Assembly: GCA_963921425.1 (NCBI GenBank) | Contig: OY992834.1 | Location: forward strand, 16,742,164 to 16,806,163 | Reading direction: 5' to 3' | Origin: Dryas octopetala | Taxonomy: Eukaryota; Streptophyta; Magnoliopsida; Rosales; Rosaceae | Length of the DNA: 64,000 nucleotides | Shown here: one piece after another, positions 10,111-21,481 of the stretch | Position numbering within the stretch: position 1 is the first letter of the stretch | Layout: every line of letters begins with the position of its first letter | Program-made: the position numbers and the translations under genes | The notes under the pieces: model-generated | Database searches by the model: none | Seen by the model: the letters and a program-made list of their open reading frames with translations, nothing else | Told to the model about the DNA's origin: nothing

Positions 10111-10716
10111 AATTAAGTTTGATATTAGTTTGGTGGCAATTGTTAGATACATAAGAACATCCAAATTTTTAGCAATAGCCTCTAACAGCCAGAAAGGCCC
10201 CTCTTCGAGGAATAATTTTATAAGAAGGGTTACAAGGGCAAAATTAATAAGAAGAGTGTACCGTATTGATTCTTGAATAAGAGAACACTACACATCATCT
10301 TTTATATATTATTAAAAGATAATTAATTAGCTGAAGTCTGAATTAAAGTATTAGTGATCTTCTGGGAAACAATGGCATTTAATTAAAGTCTCATATATTC
10401 AATGAAGGTAATGCTGAATCGTATCATAAGCTTACTAATCTTAATGATTTCCTAGCTAGCCTGCTGCAGATTTTGTTCTTAATACTTAATCAATTTGAAA
10501 ATTAATTTTTTGGGTCAGTGGCATTCTTGAAGTTTGTGGAAAAAAGAGGAGCGAATCACATTCAAATAGCCTTGAAGTGAGAGAAATTATCCCCACGGAA
10601 ATGTATGCCCAGAGACACTTGCAGACCCTTTACTCAGAAATCTGTAATAGAAAATGACACTGCACTGCAACCTTTATCTAACTCAATACGTACTCCATCA
10701 CTCACAAAGCACATGA
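10110..10716. repeat. Segmental duplication copy of the region 3' of the zinc-finger gene
   Basis: Long blocks match 14450-15340 in the same orientation and order: 'atccaaatttttagcaatag', 'gattcttgaataagagaaca', 'gggaaacaatggcatttaat', 'gcctgctgcagattttgttc' and 'atgacactgcactgcaacct'. Identity looks high (my estimate is near 90% in aligned blocks), but the 14.5-kb copy has extra sequence. The 14.5-kb copy lies just downstream (3') of the zinc-finger gene, so this could be what is left of a tandem duplication of that locus. Confidence 0.85.
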
Positions 10717-10725
10717 GGCTTTTAG

Positions 10726-11123
10726 CAGGGACGGAGCCAGGATTTAGAAGTCAGGGGGGCTAAACTAAAAAAACTTCGACGGTACTAGAAAAAAATTTTA
10801 TTAATAAATAAAAAAGATACATTTACTTAGAGGAGATATAGTGAGCCACACTCCTAAAAATCCATATCTATACAAAAATATAGACTCAAAACCAACAACA
10901 AAACAATACAACAAGCAATGCAAATACAAGAGAAAAGAAAATGTGTTTGCTCTTGCTGAAATGAAAATATGCTTGTTGCTGGGAGTGATGGGTGAGTGGG
11001 TGATATTTTGTATTTTTTTAATTGGGCTGGGCTGGGCTGTAATAGATACATAGCTTTTTAAAAATAAAAAAAAATTTAGGGGGTGCTGGAGCACGTCCAG
11101 CCCCCTACTATGATTCGTCCCTG
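10726..11123. mobile_element. Non-autonomous hAT element (MITE)
   Basis: Termini are the inverted repeats CAGGGACGGAGCC (left) and CAGGGACGAATC (right, complement). It is flanked by an exact 8-bp duplication, gcttttag, at 10718-10725 and 11124-11131, as expected for hAT. At 398 bp it has no transposase; the AT-rich interior has only short meaningless frames. It inserted at the edge of the duplicated block. Confidence 0.92.
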
Positions 11124-11131
11124 GCTTTTAG

Positions 11132-11856
11132 GCTTTTAGCTACACCTAGCTAGCCTATTTCTGAACCATTGTATAATAGGTGGATCAGTCTTACACTTAG
11201 ATATGGACCACATCAATAATTACTACTCTAGGTAGGCAGCCAATTAATGAAGACACATCAATATAGTAACCATTTACTGGGTTGAGTTAGCTAGGCTGGG
11301 GCGGGAATGTTTGCTTTGTTTTGGCAAAAGGGAAAAATCTGAGTTTCTGAAAAGGTATAGCTAGTTTTTGTTAAAGTTACAAGTACTGCAGGCCATGTCT
11401 TGCTTGCTAGCTCGGTTGGACTATCACTTTTCATGTATACGTACTAGTCTTTCACCAATAAAACATTGTGTCATTTCACCAAATTTATGAGAAAGTTTAT
11501 AATATTATTGTTGCAGTCCTGCCGGTGACATTTCACCGAGTGAAGGTGGCTGAGTTTACACTTAACAATGAGTGTAGTTTATTCTTATTATTATCTTTGA
11601 TTGGTCATCTTTTAACACCATCAGTTCAATGGCGGATTAGAAAAGTTTTTCTCGTAAGAGCGAGATGTATGAAAGATTGGAGACTGAAGTGGAGTTAGAG
11701 AAAGGGTAAAGAAATAGGGCTGCAGGGTTGGGTGGTGTACTGGGGTGGGTGGGTGGGTGTGTATTTTGTTGGTTTAATTTGTTTTTTAGTGATACTGTTC
11801 AAAACCACGTCGTTTTACGTAGGTCAGTTAGTGAAAAAATTACCTTCACATTTCGA
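11132..11856. other. Spacer
   Basis: AT-rich spacer without a recognisable gene. Contains a short GGGTG run near 11737-11760. Confidence 0.5.
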
Positions 11857-12553
11857 CCCGTTTGGTTCAATTTTTGGAGGATTAAGAATGAGAAATCAAT
11901 TTCATTCCCACGTTTGATAAGTACAAGGAAATGAAATCAATTCCTGACCCAAGGAAATTTGATGCCCTTATTGGGGGGGGGGGGGGGAAATGAAACCATT
12001 GCTTCAACTTGGGTTTTGTTTTCCTCTTCTTGGAAAAACATTTATTGCTTCATTTTCGGACAAAACTAAATCTAATGTTGTTTCACGTTCTTTTATTCCT
12101 TTTTTATTTATTTTTTTTTCTAAACGCCAACGTTTTTTCTTCTTCACACCCAAAACCCAACGTCTATTTCCTTTTTGTCATGCCAAATTTTATTGCCCAA
12201 AAGAGAATTCATAGTTTTTTTTTTTTTTTTTTTTTATAATTTGAGAAGCAAAAGAGAATTCATAGTTAGGTATTGTAAAAAAATTAGTTACAACGTTCAC
12301 GAAGGAGATATAGCATTATGTTACATACATTCATGTTTCATTAAAAAAAAATGTCACATATCTTCATTCCTTAAATAAATAATAAATGAGGGTATAATTG
12401 GAAAACTGACACTTTTCATTACCAATTCCTGCACAACCCAAACATGGGATTGAGAATAAAAATGTAACTTCTGGTTTACTTCTCAGGATTATCAAACACA
12501 GGAAATTGAATTTCACATTCCCTTTTCCCCCGGAAAATGCAAAGCCAAACGGG
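11857..12553. mobile_element. Probable inverted-repeat element
   Basis: The left 'cccgtttggttcaattttt' region and the right end 'gcaaagccaaacggg' are imperfect inverted repeats about 60-70 bp long, including 'aatttcattcccacgtttga' against 'tatcaaacacaggaaattga'. The interior has G, T and A homopolymer runs and no domain. No convincing target duplication was found, so family and exact ends are uncertain. Confidence 0.5.
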
Positions 12554-12741
12554 AGATAGAGCACACATGAAAAGTAGTTGCCTCATACTATTACCTCTTA
12601 GGGGAAGAGGTTTGAATTCGTGGGGTCAACCGACCACTATTGCTCCTTGCTCATCAATTGACTGGCCGGTTTGATGCAGTGGTGGAACTGCATCAGACTA
12701 ATCATTAGATACCTTCAAATTAATAGTAGCATAAATAAAAA

Positions 12742-13034
12742 GGGTGCCGCTCTTCGAACCCAATTTTTTTATCAGTAGTCCCAACAATTTAATGAAATGT
12801 TAATTACTAATTTTATTCTAATGTGAATTAACTGTTAAGGACAAACATTGTAAATTTCATTCACCCAGTCTCAATTGCAATCGAACAAACCTTCCAATTT
12901 ATTTCTTCGATCTTCTAACAATGGTAAGATGAAACAGATCGACACCAATGGAAGAGAAAAGATATATTCTTCAATTGCAATATTCTGAAATTAATTTAAA
13001 ATGGATTTGACCGCCAAATTTTTTTTGAGAATTT

Positions 13035-13087
<53 letters not shown>

Positions 13088-13485
13088 TTCTTTCTCTTCA
13101 TTGAGTGGCGGCGGCTGGTGGGTAGTGGCTGCTGTTGATGGTGATTTTCGGTGGTGATGGTGTTGGGGTTGGGAGGGAGTGATGGTGTTGGCCGGTGTAC
13201 ATGGTGTTGGGGTTGGGACGTGGTAGTGATGGTGTTAGGTATAGGAGGTACCGGTGGTGGTGATGGTGTTGGGGTTAGGTGTGTTTGTTGGGTATAGTAC
13301 ATGTAAGTAGAAATTATTGGGTGTGATATTGGGTTTAGTTAGGTTTCAGTAAGGATAGTACGTTTAGAAAAAAATGTTGGGTGTACTAATAAATTTTAAA
13401 ATTTTTTTAAATTGAAGGTTTATATAAAGAGTACTGTGTTGGATCTAGATACTGATAAAAAATTTGGGTCCAAATAGCGGCACCC
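12742..13485. mobile_element. Inverted-repeat element with microsatellite interior
   Basis: Ends are gggtgccgctcttcgaaccc (left) and the complement of ggtccaaatagcggcaccc (right), continuing to a shared 'ttttttatcagta', so about 37 bp of imperfect inverted repeat. Inside are a (CT)n run (13037-13083) and a ggtgatggtgttggggtt-type minisatellite (13130-13290). Flanking 9-mers do not match, so no target duplication is claimed. Mutator-like by general look only. Confidence 0.6.
13037..13085. repeat. (CT)n microsatellite
   Basis: Near-perfect CT run of about 47 bases inside the 12742-13485 element. Confidence 0.97.
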
Positions 13486-14022
13486 AAGTGTTAAATTGAC
13501 TTTTTTTTTTTTGTAATCAAGGGTGTCCCAGGCCAGCTTTTGCGCATTGATTTAACTGTAGTCATGTGACTTTATTACATATACATAGGTACATTATGAT
13601 TTGTAGGTACATATTACTAAGTATATTATAAATAAATTATGAACATATACGAAAGTATTTCCTCAAAAAAAAAAAAACATATATGAAAGTACACTAAAGA
13701 CATATTAATATACTTAATAATGTACCTATCTATACGTAAATGCATATATATGCTTTAATCACTATACCATAAGTTTATGAATTACCCGAGTTCGAGTCTC
13801 TAGTTCAACTCTTGGAGCCATACATCAAGGAAGGTAAAATTCTTTGTGAATCCCCTAGGCCCGGCGTGGATTGTCTGCCTTTGACCGGTACAAGGGATTA
13901 GTCTAGTGCGCGAAAGTTGGTCCAAGACACTCTCAGTTATAAAAAAAAAAAAAAAAAGTTTATGAATTAATTACACCATCCATAAGCATTTATTAGAATC
14001 TAGTCAAAATTAAATATAAAAA
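13486..14022. other. AT-rich spacer
   Basis: No gene. 13780-13810 has 'gagttcgagtctctagttca', a phrase common in dispersed plant repeats rather than a tRNA: no cloverleaf partner arms were seen. Confidence 0.5.
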
Positions 14023-14339
14023 GAGGAATGCTAGCTATCTTTTATTTCGACTTCAGATATCTTATCACTCTAATTTTGCAGTGTAGTCTCACGATTGAAA
14101 TTGGTTATTTTTATATATATAAGTCTTTAAAAAGCATCTATCTCTGTCAAAAAAAAAAAAAAAAACCAAATCGAAAATTATTTGGTTATGTAATTGTTAT
14201 CAAATAAATATATGATGAATTTAACTGTTATCAAAATTGTATGTTTATTTCATAATAATTACAAAAAAATGAAAATAATAATAAAAAAGGTCGAACAATT
14301 AGGTAGCTAGAAAATGAAGAAAGTAGCTAGTATTTCTCA
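14023..14339. mobile_element. MITE (family shared with 45803-46131)
   Basis: Ends are gaggaatgctagctatctt and, on the opposite strand, gagaaatactagctactttc. The interior is partly self-complementary ('ttatttggttatgtaattgt' type stretches with 'tatcaaataaatata'). A related copy with the same layout lies at 45803-46131. No clear target duplication. Confidence 0.6.
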
Positions 14340-14449
14340 TATTAATACATTCTCTCTATGGTTAAAAAAAAATAAATAAATAATACATTCTCTCTTCTAT
14401 TTTCAAAAAGTAAACTCGAACACTTTCCATAGAATATTTAATATTTTAC

Positions 14450-15342
14450 TATAATTAAAATTTGATATTAGTTTGGTAACAATTGTTAGATGCATTATGA
14501 ACATCCAAATTTTTAGCAATAGCCTCTAACAGCCACAAAGGTGTTATTAAAAGATCTTATTAGAAGGGTTAAAGGGCGAAATTAATGCACCCCAATCTTT
14601 TAAGAAGAGTGTACGATCTTGATTCTTGAATAAGAGAACACTAGACATCATCTTTTATTATTAAAAGATAATTAATTAGCTGAAGTCTAAGATCGATCAT
14701 TCTTGGGTGGTGCAAGTGAAATGCCGCTCATAATTAATAATAAACAACTTTGGTAGAAATTATTCGATCTTGTGTATCCGATACACCATCACAATAGTAT
14801 AATCAATTTAACATATCATAATATGAATGAATATTATTAATTGTATACCCTATTAATATAAGTATACCGTGATTGAGTTTCATGCAGTTTTATAATTATT
14901 GTTCGGACCGGCCATAGGCCTTTTCAGTCTATACACATAGAATGCATGTGCAACTTGTATAGAAATTGTGAAGAAGATTGTCTTTAGTTAGCAGTTTAGT
15001 ACATTCATAGTCTTGTTAAAAGCACGTACGTACTGCAAGTTTTAGTGATCTTCGATCTGGGAAACAATGGCATTTAATTAAAGTCTCATATATTCGATCA
15101 ATGAAGGTAATGCTGAAGCGGATCATAAGCTTACTACCCTTAATGATCCCCTAGCCTGCTGCAGATTTTGTTCTTAATGCTTTAATTTGAATATTGAGTT
15201 TTTGTGTCAGTGGCATTCTTGTAGTTTGTGGAAACAAGTGGAGCGAATCACATTCAAATAGCCTTTTCTTAGAAATCTGTAACAGAAAATGACACTGCAC
15301 TGCAACCTTTATCTAACTCAATACTCCATCACTCACAAAGCC
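14450..15342. repeat. Segmental duplication partner, 3' flank of the zinc-finger gene
   Basis: Matches 10110-10716 in order and orientation but is longer, with about 300 bases (14690-15040) absent from the other copy. Being next to the intact gene, this is probably the original position; that is inference. Confidence 0.85.
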
Positions 15343-15705
15343 CTAATTATTATATAAATTAATTAATTAACCTTCTTTTTCTTTCAATTTATCATAAAAA
15401 TATGCCTTTTATATATATATGGTTTCCTCTCTGTCTTCGATCCATTTCCATCTTCAATATATCCCACACACAAACTCATAAAACCAACCATGAAAATAAT
15501 AAATTAAAAAGAAAATAAAAAAACATCTGAAACAGGTATCTCTATGAAAGCTAGCTATCTAGAGTAGCTAGTAATGTATCTTACACATCAATGATATGTG
15601 TGGCACTGGCACACCCTTTCTTCCTCCAACAGAAAATTAATAGCATATATATGCAGATCTGGGCGCAGACACAAAATGTGCATATAATCCTTAATTTGTT
15701 GTTGG

Positions 15706-16410
15706 TCAAGATGGTAGTGTTGGACCATGCCCAAGCCTAAGCTCTAAATCAAGCTCTTCATTGTCATTGTGATCATTACCAGATGTTGAGGGTTTCTCAG
15801 CTAATGATCTGTTTGAGTGGCAATGGGATGAAGAATTGGTACTTCTCTGTGGCACAACTGGGAAGCTCATTAAGTAGTCAGGTGGATTACTGGGTAACAT
15901 AGAAAGAAGAGCTGAAGGTGATGATGACTCAGCACATGAAGAGTTGAAAGCACTTGTGGGAGTAGTCATGAAGGCAGCTGCAGCACCGATATTAGGGCTT
16001 GGCAATTGGTAAACAAGGCACAATCCCCCATTTGCAGTGACAAATTCTTGAGTTGAGATTATCAATGAGGAAGTGGAGGATGAGACCGCTGCCGGATTAT
16101 TTGGGTGTGCTTGGTGGAGCCGGGCACGGTCGCGGCGGTGCACGTTCATGTGGCCGCCGAGGGCTTGGGCGGACCGGAATTCCCTCCGGCAAAATGTGCA
16201 AGTGTAAGACCTTGGAGGCCATGTGGTTCCCATGGCATTGGCAGTGTCTTCTGCAAAGGCTCTCACTTCCCATGACTCCTCTTCTTGATGAGCTTGCTTA
16301 GGGTTCCACATCCAGGGACTTGGGGACAAGTTAGGGTTTAGTTGATTTTGTTGCTGTGATAGAGCCAATTTTTGGAGTTCGGTCAAGTAGAGAAGGCCAA
16401 GGTCAGCCAT
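15706..16410 (-). CDS. SUPERMAN/RABBIT EARS-type C2H2 zinc-finger repressor
   Basis: Intronless, 234 residues. One plant C2H2 finger at residues 71-91 (C71, C74, H87, H91) with the QALGGH core in the context [20 protein letters not shown], diagnostic of the SUPERMAN subfamily (SUP, RABBIT EARS, ZFP10/11). The C-terminal EAR-type repression motif LDLELRL is at 220-226, nine residues from the end. These are nuclear DNA-binding repressors acting in flower or organ development. Start chosen at 16410 ([10 protein letters not shown]): the upstream in-frame Met at 16473 would add a 21-residue IIIIY-rich leader from likely 5' UTR, and the TATA-like box at 16486-16495 is then too close. The serine-rich middle is variable in the family. 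I cannot separate RBE from its paralogues by reading. Confidence 0.92.
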   Translation of the reverse strand: MADLGLLYLTELQKLALSQQQNQLNPNLSPSPWMWNPKQAHQEEESWEVRAFAEDTANAMGTTWPPRSYTCTFCRREFRSAQALGGHMNVHRRDRARLHQAHPNNPAAVSSSTSSLIISTQEFVTANGGLCLVYQLPSPNIGAAAAFMTTPTSAFNSSCAESSSPSALLSMLPSNPPDYLMSFPVVPQRSTNSSSHCHSNRSLAEKPSTSGNDHNDNEELDLELRLGHGPTLPS

Positions 16411-16485
16411 GGTTGTACTTGTAGTAACATTTAAGATATAGATGATGATGATGTTGAGTTGATGTGGAAGCAAATTGGAGTAATG

Positions 16486-16495
16486 GGTTAAATAG
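16486..16495 (-). promoter_or_regulatory. TATA-like box of the zinc-finger gene
   Basis: The minus strand reads CTATTTAACC about 76-85 bp upstream of the chosen ATG at 16410. The position and AT-rich core suit a TATA box with a short 5' UTR. Sequence-based guess only. Confidence 0.35.
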
Positions 16496-17061
16496 GGGAT
16501 GGGCTAAGGAGGGAGAGTAGAGACAAAATGAAACCCTAACACCGAGTATATAACCAAAATTGGGATACAAGCCGTTGGATTTTAGTCCCATGGACATTAA
16601 AATATGTTAGGCTACCCCCACTAGCTGTGTTCTGTATGTACCAGGACATTGATTTGGCTTCAACTTCAGTCCATATATATGTGTTTAATTACTTGTTCAA
16701 TTTATATCTCAAGCATGCAGAAGGCATTGAGAAATAAAGAGGAAATTATTAACTACTTGGAATTTAATTATATATATATTAAGCAATTATGGTAATGTTA
16801 ATGAAATTTCTTTGGCCTTGGTTCTTTGGGCATACGTACGTACCATATATGTTCAGTGATTTACTTTCGAAATCAGTACTAATGTGATACGATTAGCTAG
16901 TTCAAAATATCTGGAATTAATATTCTCATGCTTAAGATTAATTTCCATTTGTCAGAGATCGTTCACAGAATTTATCTTCGTCATTTGGAAGCCTTTTTTA
17001 ATTTATTGCAAATATATATATAGGTACAAGGTAATAGTGTATATATATATATATATATATA
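16496..17061. other. Upstream region of the zinc-finger gene
   Basis: AT-rich, with several gctagct and cgtacgtacc palindromic words. No other gene recognised. Presumably contains the promoter. Ends at a (TA)n run (17041-17062). Confidence 0.4.
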
Positions 17062-17063
17062 TA

Positions 17064-17362
17064 GTAAATTACAATTTAGTATCTCAATTTTACATGTTGT
17101 TTCAACTTAGTACCCCAATTTTGAAAACTTGTAAAAAAGTATCTCAACTTTTATTTTGTGTCAAAATAGTACATCCGTTAGTTTTTCTGTCAAATAAACC
17201 GTTATTTGCTGACGTGGCAGGGATATTTTCATCTTTTTCTCAAATTTTAAAAATAATAATATTTTAAAAAAATTTTGAATAAAAAAATTTCTTAATATTT
17301 TTTAAATTTTTTTAATATTTCTTAAAATTTCTTAACATGTAAAGTTGAGGTACTAAATTATA
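17064..17362. mobile_element. Fragmentary Mutator-like element, same family as 57797-58681
   Basis: Starts 'gtaaattacaatttagtatc', like the inverted repeat of the element at 57797. It contains the family words 'tcaacttttattttgtgtca', 'ccgttag' and 'gctgacgtggca', and ends 'gtaaagttgaggtactaaat'. Only short inverted ends remain and the target duplication is lost. Confidence 0.6.
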
Positions 17363-17460
17363 TATATACATATACACATTGTTTTTGTTTTCTTTTTCAT
17401 AAAGTACTTACATATTGTTAATATATATATATATATATTAACAATGTATATATATAATAT

Positions 17461-17863
17461 ACAAGAATGCTCTAAAACTAACTTGTTAGTAAGTTAATAT
17501 AAAACTAACTATCTTGTTGGGCCCACTGCACAATGTAATCTTAAAATCCGAACCGTCTATTTTTTAGGCCCTACTTCAAAGATCATCCCTGTAAAAAATC
17601 TCCAAAATCGAAAGTTATTTAGTTATTTGATTATAACAACAACTATTTTTATGCTTTTATCGAAAACACTGATCGTCTATTTATTTGATCTGAATTAGAT
17701 GACTACATAATTTCCGATTCAGTTGATTTTTTGCAATGATGATTTTTGAAGTATGACCTAAATAATTGACGGTTCGGATTATGAGATTAGTTATGTGGTA
17801 GTCCCAAAAGCACGGTTAACTTCGTATTAATTTACTAACCAGTTAGTTTTAGAGCACTCCTAC
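17461..17863. mobile_element. MITE with ~35-bp inverted repeats
   Basis: Left 'gaatgctctaaaactaactt' through 'gttagtaagttaatat' pairs with the right end 'gttagttttagagcactcc'. The interior is itself palindromic ('gaaccgtctatttttta' against 'aattgacggttcgga'). Similar palindromic interiors occur at 18450-18760, 40290-40520 and 59000-59330. No clear target duplication. Confidence 0.65.
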
Positions 17864-18449
17864 ATATATATATATATATAAACATATATAATAAGGGATT
17901 AGGGAATAGAAGTTTCCAACCCAGACTTGTTAGAACCATATTAATCAATCACTAAATTTCAAAAAACTTGGAGAATGAATTAACAATCTATATCAAACTA
18001 AAAAATGATCTCAGCAAGTGGAAAGTGGAAAGAATATATATATGAATTGAAAAACTAGAGCTTAATCATGCTGACAAGTTTGTGCCAAGGAATCGAACTC
18101 TTACTTACTAGCTAGTGACCTGCTCAAAACAAAATGTTTATACAACCCATGGGGCCGCTCAAGAAATATTGCAGACGGATTCTTATGAGACCAAAAAGTC
18201 ATATTTATTATAGTACGATACTCAAGTTCTCAAAATGCCAAATGGTAAAGGGTGGACCACTCTAGCTAGCTATGTCCCTTCCACCACTGACGCATTGGTT
18301 TCCGAGGAGATTTATCTTTATATTGTTCTTGATTAATTCAAGTTATTTATATTCCAATCGAAACGATATATGCTTCATAGCTAGTGATCAATTATACTAA
18401 TTTGCTTATATCCTCTCGACACAAATATATATCTTCATTTTAGCACAAT

Positions 18450-18760
18450 GAGGTACGACTTGTACTTATTTCGTTTTGTAATTTGATGATCAAAATCATC
18501 TACTTTTTAAGTCATGGTTAAAGAATTATTTTTGTAAAAAATTAAAAAAATCAGAAATCGTTTCACCATTTGATTAAAGGGTTATCATTTCAAGTGTTTA
18601 GTGAATTACTATATTCGTCTCTTAATTTAGTCAACTACAATTAGATGTTTTAATAGTTTTTGATTTATTTAATATTTTGTAAAGATGATACTTATATAGA
18701 GACTTAAAAAATAAACTGCTTTGATTATCAAGTTAAAATGTTGAGTGATGTATGTAATTT
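18450..18760. repeat. Palindromic MITE-like repeat
   Basis: The ends 'tttgatgatcaaaatcatct' and 'ctgctttgattatcaagtta' are inverted relative to each other, and the middle pairs 'gtaaaaaattaaaaaaatca' with 'tgatttatttaatattttgt'. Its layout matches 58950-59323. Boundaries uncertain. Confidence 0.5.
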
Positions 18761-18847
18761 CTTCTAAATTGGTACATAAAAATGTGGCAGAAGAAATCAA
18801 ACATTCAGAGTTTAGGGTTTGAGTTTTTTGTTTGAGTTTTTTAGATT

Positions 18848-19509
18848 GAGTAGTTATATTTTCACCCCATTGTCTTATTTTCTCACCTATGCATATTTTA
18901 ATAAAATTAATAATAAAAAATTTATCCTTTTGTAAAATGACTTCTAAGGACTTGACTAAATAAATAAATCTACTCTACCCACTCATTCTCTACTCACTCA
19001 CCTCCCTACAATGACTTAAACTCCATAAACCCTATAATCTTTTTCTCATTTTCTTATATCATTAATCATTTGATTACTGAACATAAAATCATACAATACA
19101 AACTTAGATGATATGACGACCAAAATCTAGGTTGTCAAAAGTCCTAAATATTCTTGATTTAAAACCATAAATATAAAAAAATTAAAAAGTATGGTATAGA
19201 ATAATCATACATTTTAATAGATGTATAGGCATAAACCAAATAGTATCATTGATTTTGAGTTTTTGTGAAGAACTAGGGTTTATAGAGGAAAGAAAAATTA
19301 TGAAAAAAAATAGGTGCATGGGTGGGATGATAATTAAGGGGGGTGGGAAGAGTGTTTAGTAGGTGGGTGTTTGAGTTGGTATATCAAATTGGGTATATAC
19401 TGTAGGAATAATGAGAGGTAAGAAGATCAAGTGTTTTTATATTTTTAATGGGGGTGTAAAAATAACGTGGGTGGGGAAATATGATATAGGGTTGAGAATA
19501 TAATCACTC
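18848..19509. mobile_element. Mutator-like MITE (662 bp)
   Basis: Inverted ends are gagtagttatattttcaccc and, on the other strand, gagtgattatattctcaacc. The flanking 9-mers ttttagatt (18839-18847) and ttttaaatt (19510-19518) differ at one base, a good Mutator-type 9-bp duplication. The family also supplies the larger element at 23105-25368. No coding content. Confidence 0.8.
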
Positions 19510-20073
19510 TTTTAAATTTAAACCCAAACAGTAGAATGACTATTAGATTTAACCCAAGGGTTTTTTGTTTTTGATTTAGGCCCATTTCTTAATTTTGTAT
19601 GTCTATTTTACTCCTTAGGGTAAATATATAATGGAAATCAATTAAGAATTCATAAATTTAGGCATTTATTACTTTTAATTTTAAATTTTTAAATTTTTTT
19701 TTATTTCCTAATATTTTATGACGCATCTATATTATCTCAAATACACAACAACTATCATGAGCACGTTAAACACCAAATATATATGTATAATTTACCTATT
19801 ATATAGATAGAGAAAAATGAACACAAAGTAAGCCTCCAAAATTTAAAAAAATAAAAAAGTAATAATGTCAACACAAATTCGAACCTATTTCGAAGCTATA
19901 TAATCATCATATTTTTACATAGGAAAATTTCATTAAATATACCTTTTAAATACAACTCTTACTTTTTTTACTCTTTGGCCACTTTTGAGACAAAAATGCC
20001 CTTTTTGTCGCCACATGGTCGACAAAAAAATTGATTTTAACAAAAATGTAAAAAAGAAAAAAATGTGATGAAG

Positions 20074-20444
20074 AGTTATTTACACTTACATCCCCTGAGG
20101 TTTATCGTCTTTTTATATACAGCCCTTAGGGTATCAAAAATTAAACATACACCCCCTGAGGTTTCAAAACTGTTGCACATAACCCCCTACAGCGAAACGA
20201 AAAATGATGAGAAAGTATGAAAAAAGACATGCTAAGGGGGTGAAATGACCTAATAAGATTACTCAAGGTGTAAGGTCCAACCTCAATACAAATATTTTTT
20301 CTCTTTATTTATTTATTGTTTTCTTTTGCAGGGGATTATATGCAACAGTTTTAAAACCTCAGGAGGTGTATATGTAATTTTTGAAACCTTAGAGGGTTTA
20401 TGTGAAAAGACAATAAACTTCAGGGGGTGTAAGTATAAATAACT
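20074..20444. mobile_element. Nested inverted-repeat element inside the KAB1-carrying MULE
   Basis: The left 'agttatttacacttacatcc' through 'cctgaggtttatcgtctttt' is mirrored at the right by 'gacaataaacttcaggggg' to 'taagtataaataact'. A second inner pair uses 'ccccctgaggtttcaaaac' and 'gttttaaaacctcaggagg', so most of the 371 bp can fold back. The word tgatgaa is on both sides (20066-20072 and 20450-20456) but offset by a few bases on the right, so the duplication is uncertain. Confidence 0.75.
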
Positions 20445-20917
20445 CATATGATGAACTAGTTGCAGCACTATCTAAAGTGGTTATAGCACCATGTGTCGAC
20501 TATTTGTCGTCGACAATCAAATTTCAGATCTGAAACAACAAACCCATGTCAAAATTTCAGATCTGAAACAACAAACCCATGTCAAATTTTCATATCTGGA
20601 ACAACAAACCCAGATCAAAATTTCATATTTGGAACAATAAAATAAAGAGAAATTAAGATTTAAAACCCATATAAATCAACAACCAAACCCAAAATTATCC
20701 ATTTATTATACATGAATTGAGAACCCCAGATCTACTACACAAAGAACTTAGATTTGCAAAATTGAGAACTCATTTAAGCAAACCCACAAATTCAGTCTCA
20801 TATATATATATATATTGATACAAGAATAAATTGATAAAAAAAAAAAAAAACACCATAGAGCGCTCTGTTTGGGAATTTTGGAAGGAACCCACTGCAACCC
20901 TTGAGAAATCGAGAGTA

Positions 20918-21044
20918 ACCCAAAGGCATTAGGTGGTATATTTCCCTTGTTATATTTTCCAGTGAGCACACCAAAAGCAAGCGGGCTCCAAGTGGTAAGA
21001 CCCAGGTCATAGATGGTGTATAGAGGCAGGTACTCGAACTCAAC
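20918..21044 (-). pseudogene. Captured exon of a K+-channel beta subunit / aldo-keto reductase (KAB1-like)
   Basis: The minus strand reads VEFEYLPLYTIYDLGLTTWS then PLAFGVLTGKYNKGNIPPN. In plant KAB1-type proteins (Shaker channel beta subunits of the aldo/keto reductase fold) the matching stretch has the same LPLY...GLTTWSPLA.GVLTGKY.KG.IP pattern. An AG acceptor (...ggtgcag) directly precedes the GTT codon at 21044, so an intron-exon boundary was copied with it. After the NIPPN point the similarity ends and the frame runs into other element sequence. It is a fragment of about 42 residues, not a functional gene. Direct transcription across it could give antisense or sense RNA to the parent gene. 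Confidence 0.85.
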
Positions 21045-21075
21045 CTGCACCCATATAATAGTGAAGGAATCATGG

Positions 21076-21077
<2 letters not shown>

Positions 21078-21126
<49 letters not shown>
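21078..21126. repeat. (GA)n microsatellite
   Basis: Pure GA run inside the 19922-21370 element. Confidence 0.97.
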
Positions 21127-21130
<4 letters not shown>

Positions 21131-21481
21131 CAGCTTATGTGTTCGATGGTCCTCACAGAAGATCGGGGTTTAGAGAGAGAGATGGGGGTTTGTGGGAGAA
21201 ATTTTGAAAAATTGTTTGATTTCTTGGTGAAAATTTTGAAAAATTGTGTTAACATAATATGTAATTTGGTCTCAAAAGTGGCCAAAGAGTAAAAAAAAAG
21301 TAAGAGTTGGCTGGAAAAGATAAAAAAAAGTAAGAGTTGTATTTAAAATGTATATTTAATGAAGTTTCCCTTTTACATAGTCATACAATGCAACTATACA
21401 CCATAAAACAAGCATAACTGTATTAATTTCATTACCTAATCTATAGGTAACAAAGCCTTTACTTGTGTAATATATATCCCC

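Larger units (their letters stand above)
19922..21370. mobile_element. Gene-capturing Mutator-like element (Pack-MULE) with a KAB1-type exon
   Basis: Inverted repeats of about 95 bp: the left runs 'ggaaaatttcattaaatata' to 'ctctttggccacttttgaga'; the right is its complement with an internal ~30-bp duplication. The flanks carry an exact 9-bp duplication, ttttacata (19913-19921 and 21371-21379). The 1449-bp element has no transposase. It holds a captured host exon at 20918-21044, a (GA)n run (21078-21126), and a second inverted-repeat element nested at 20074-20444. The short words 'aacaacaaacccatgtcaaa' repeat around 20530-20620. Confidence 0.9.

Noticed and set aside
13780..13815. tRNA-like phrase gagttcgagtctc
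   Set aside because: Resembles a T-arm, but no matching acceptor stem, D-arm or anticodon arm was found. Common in dispersed repeats.
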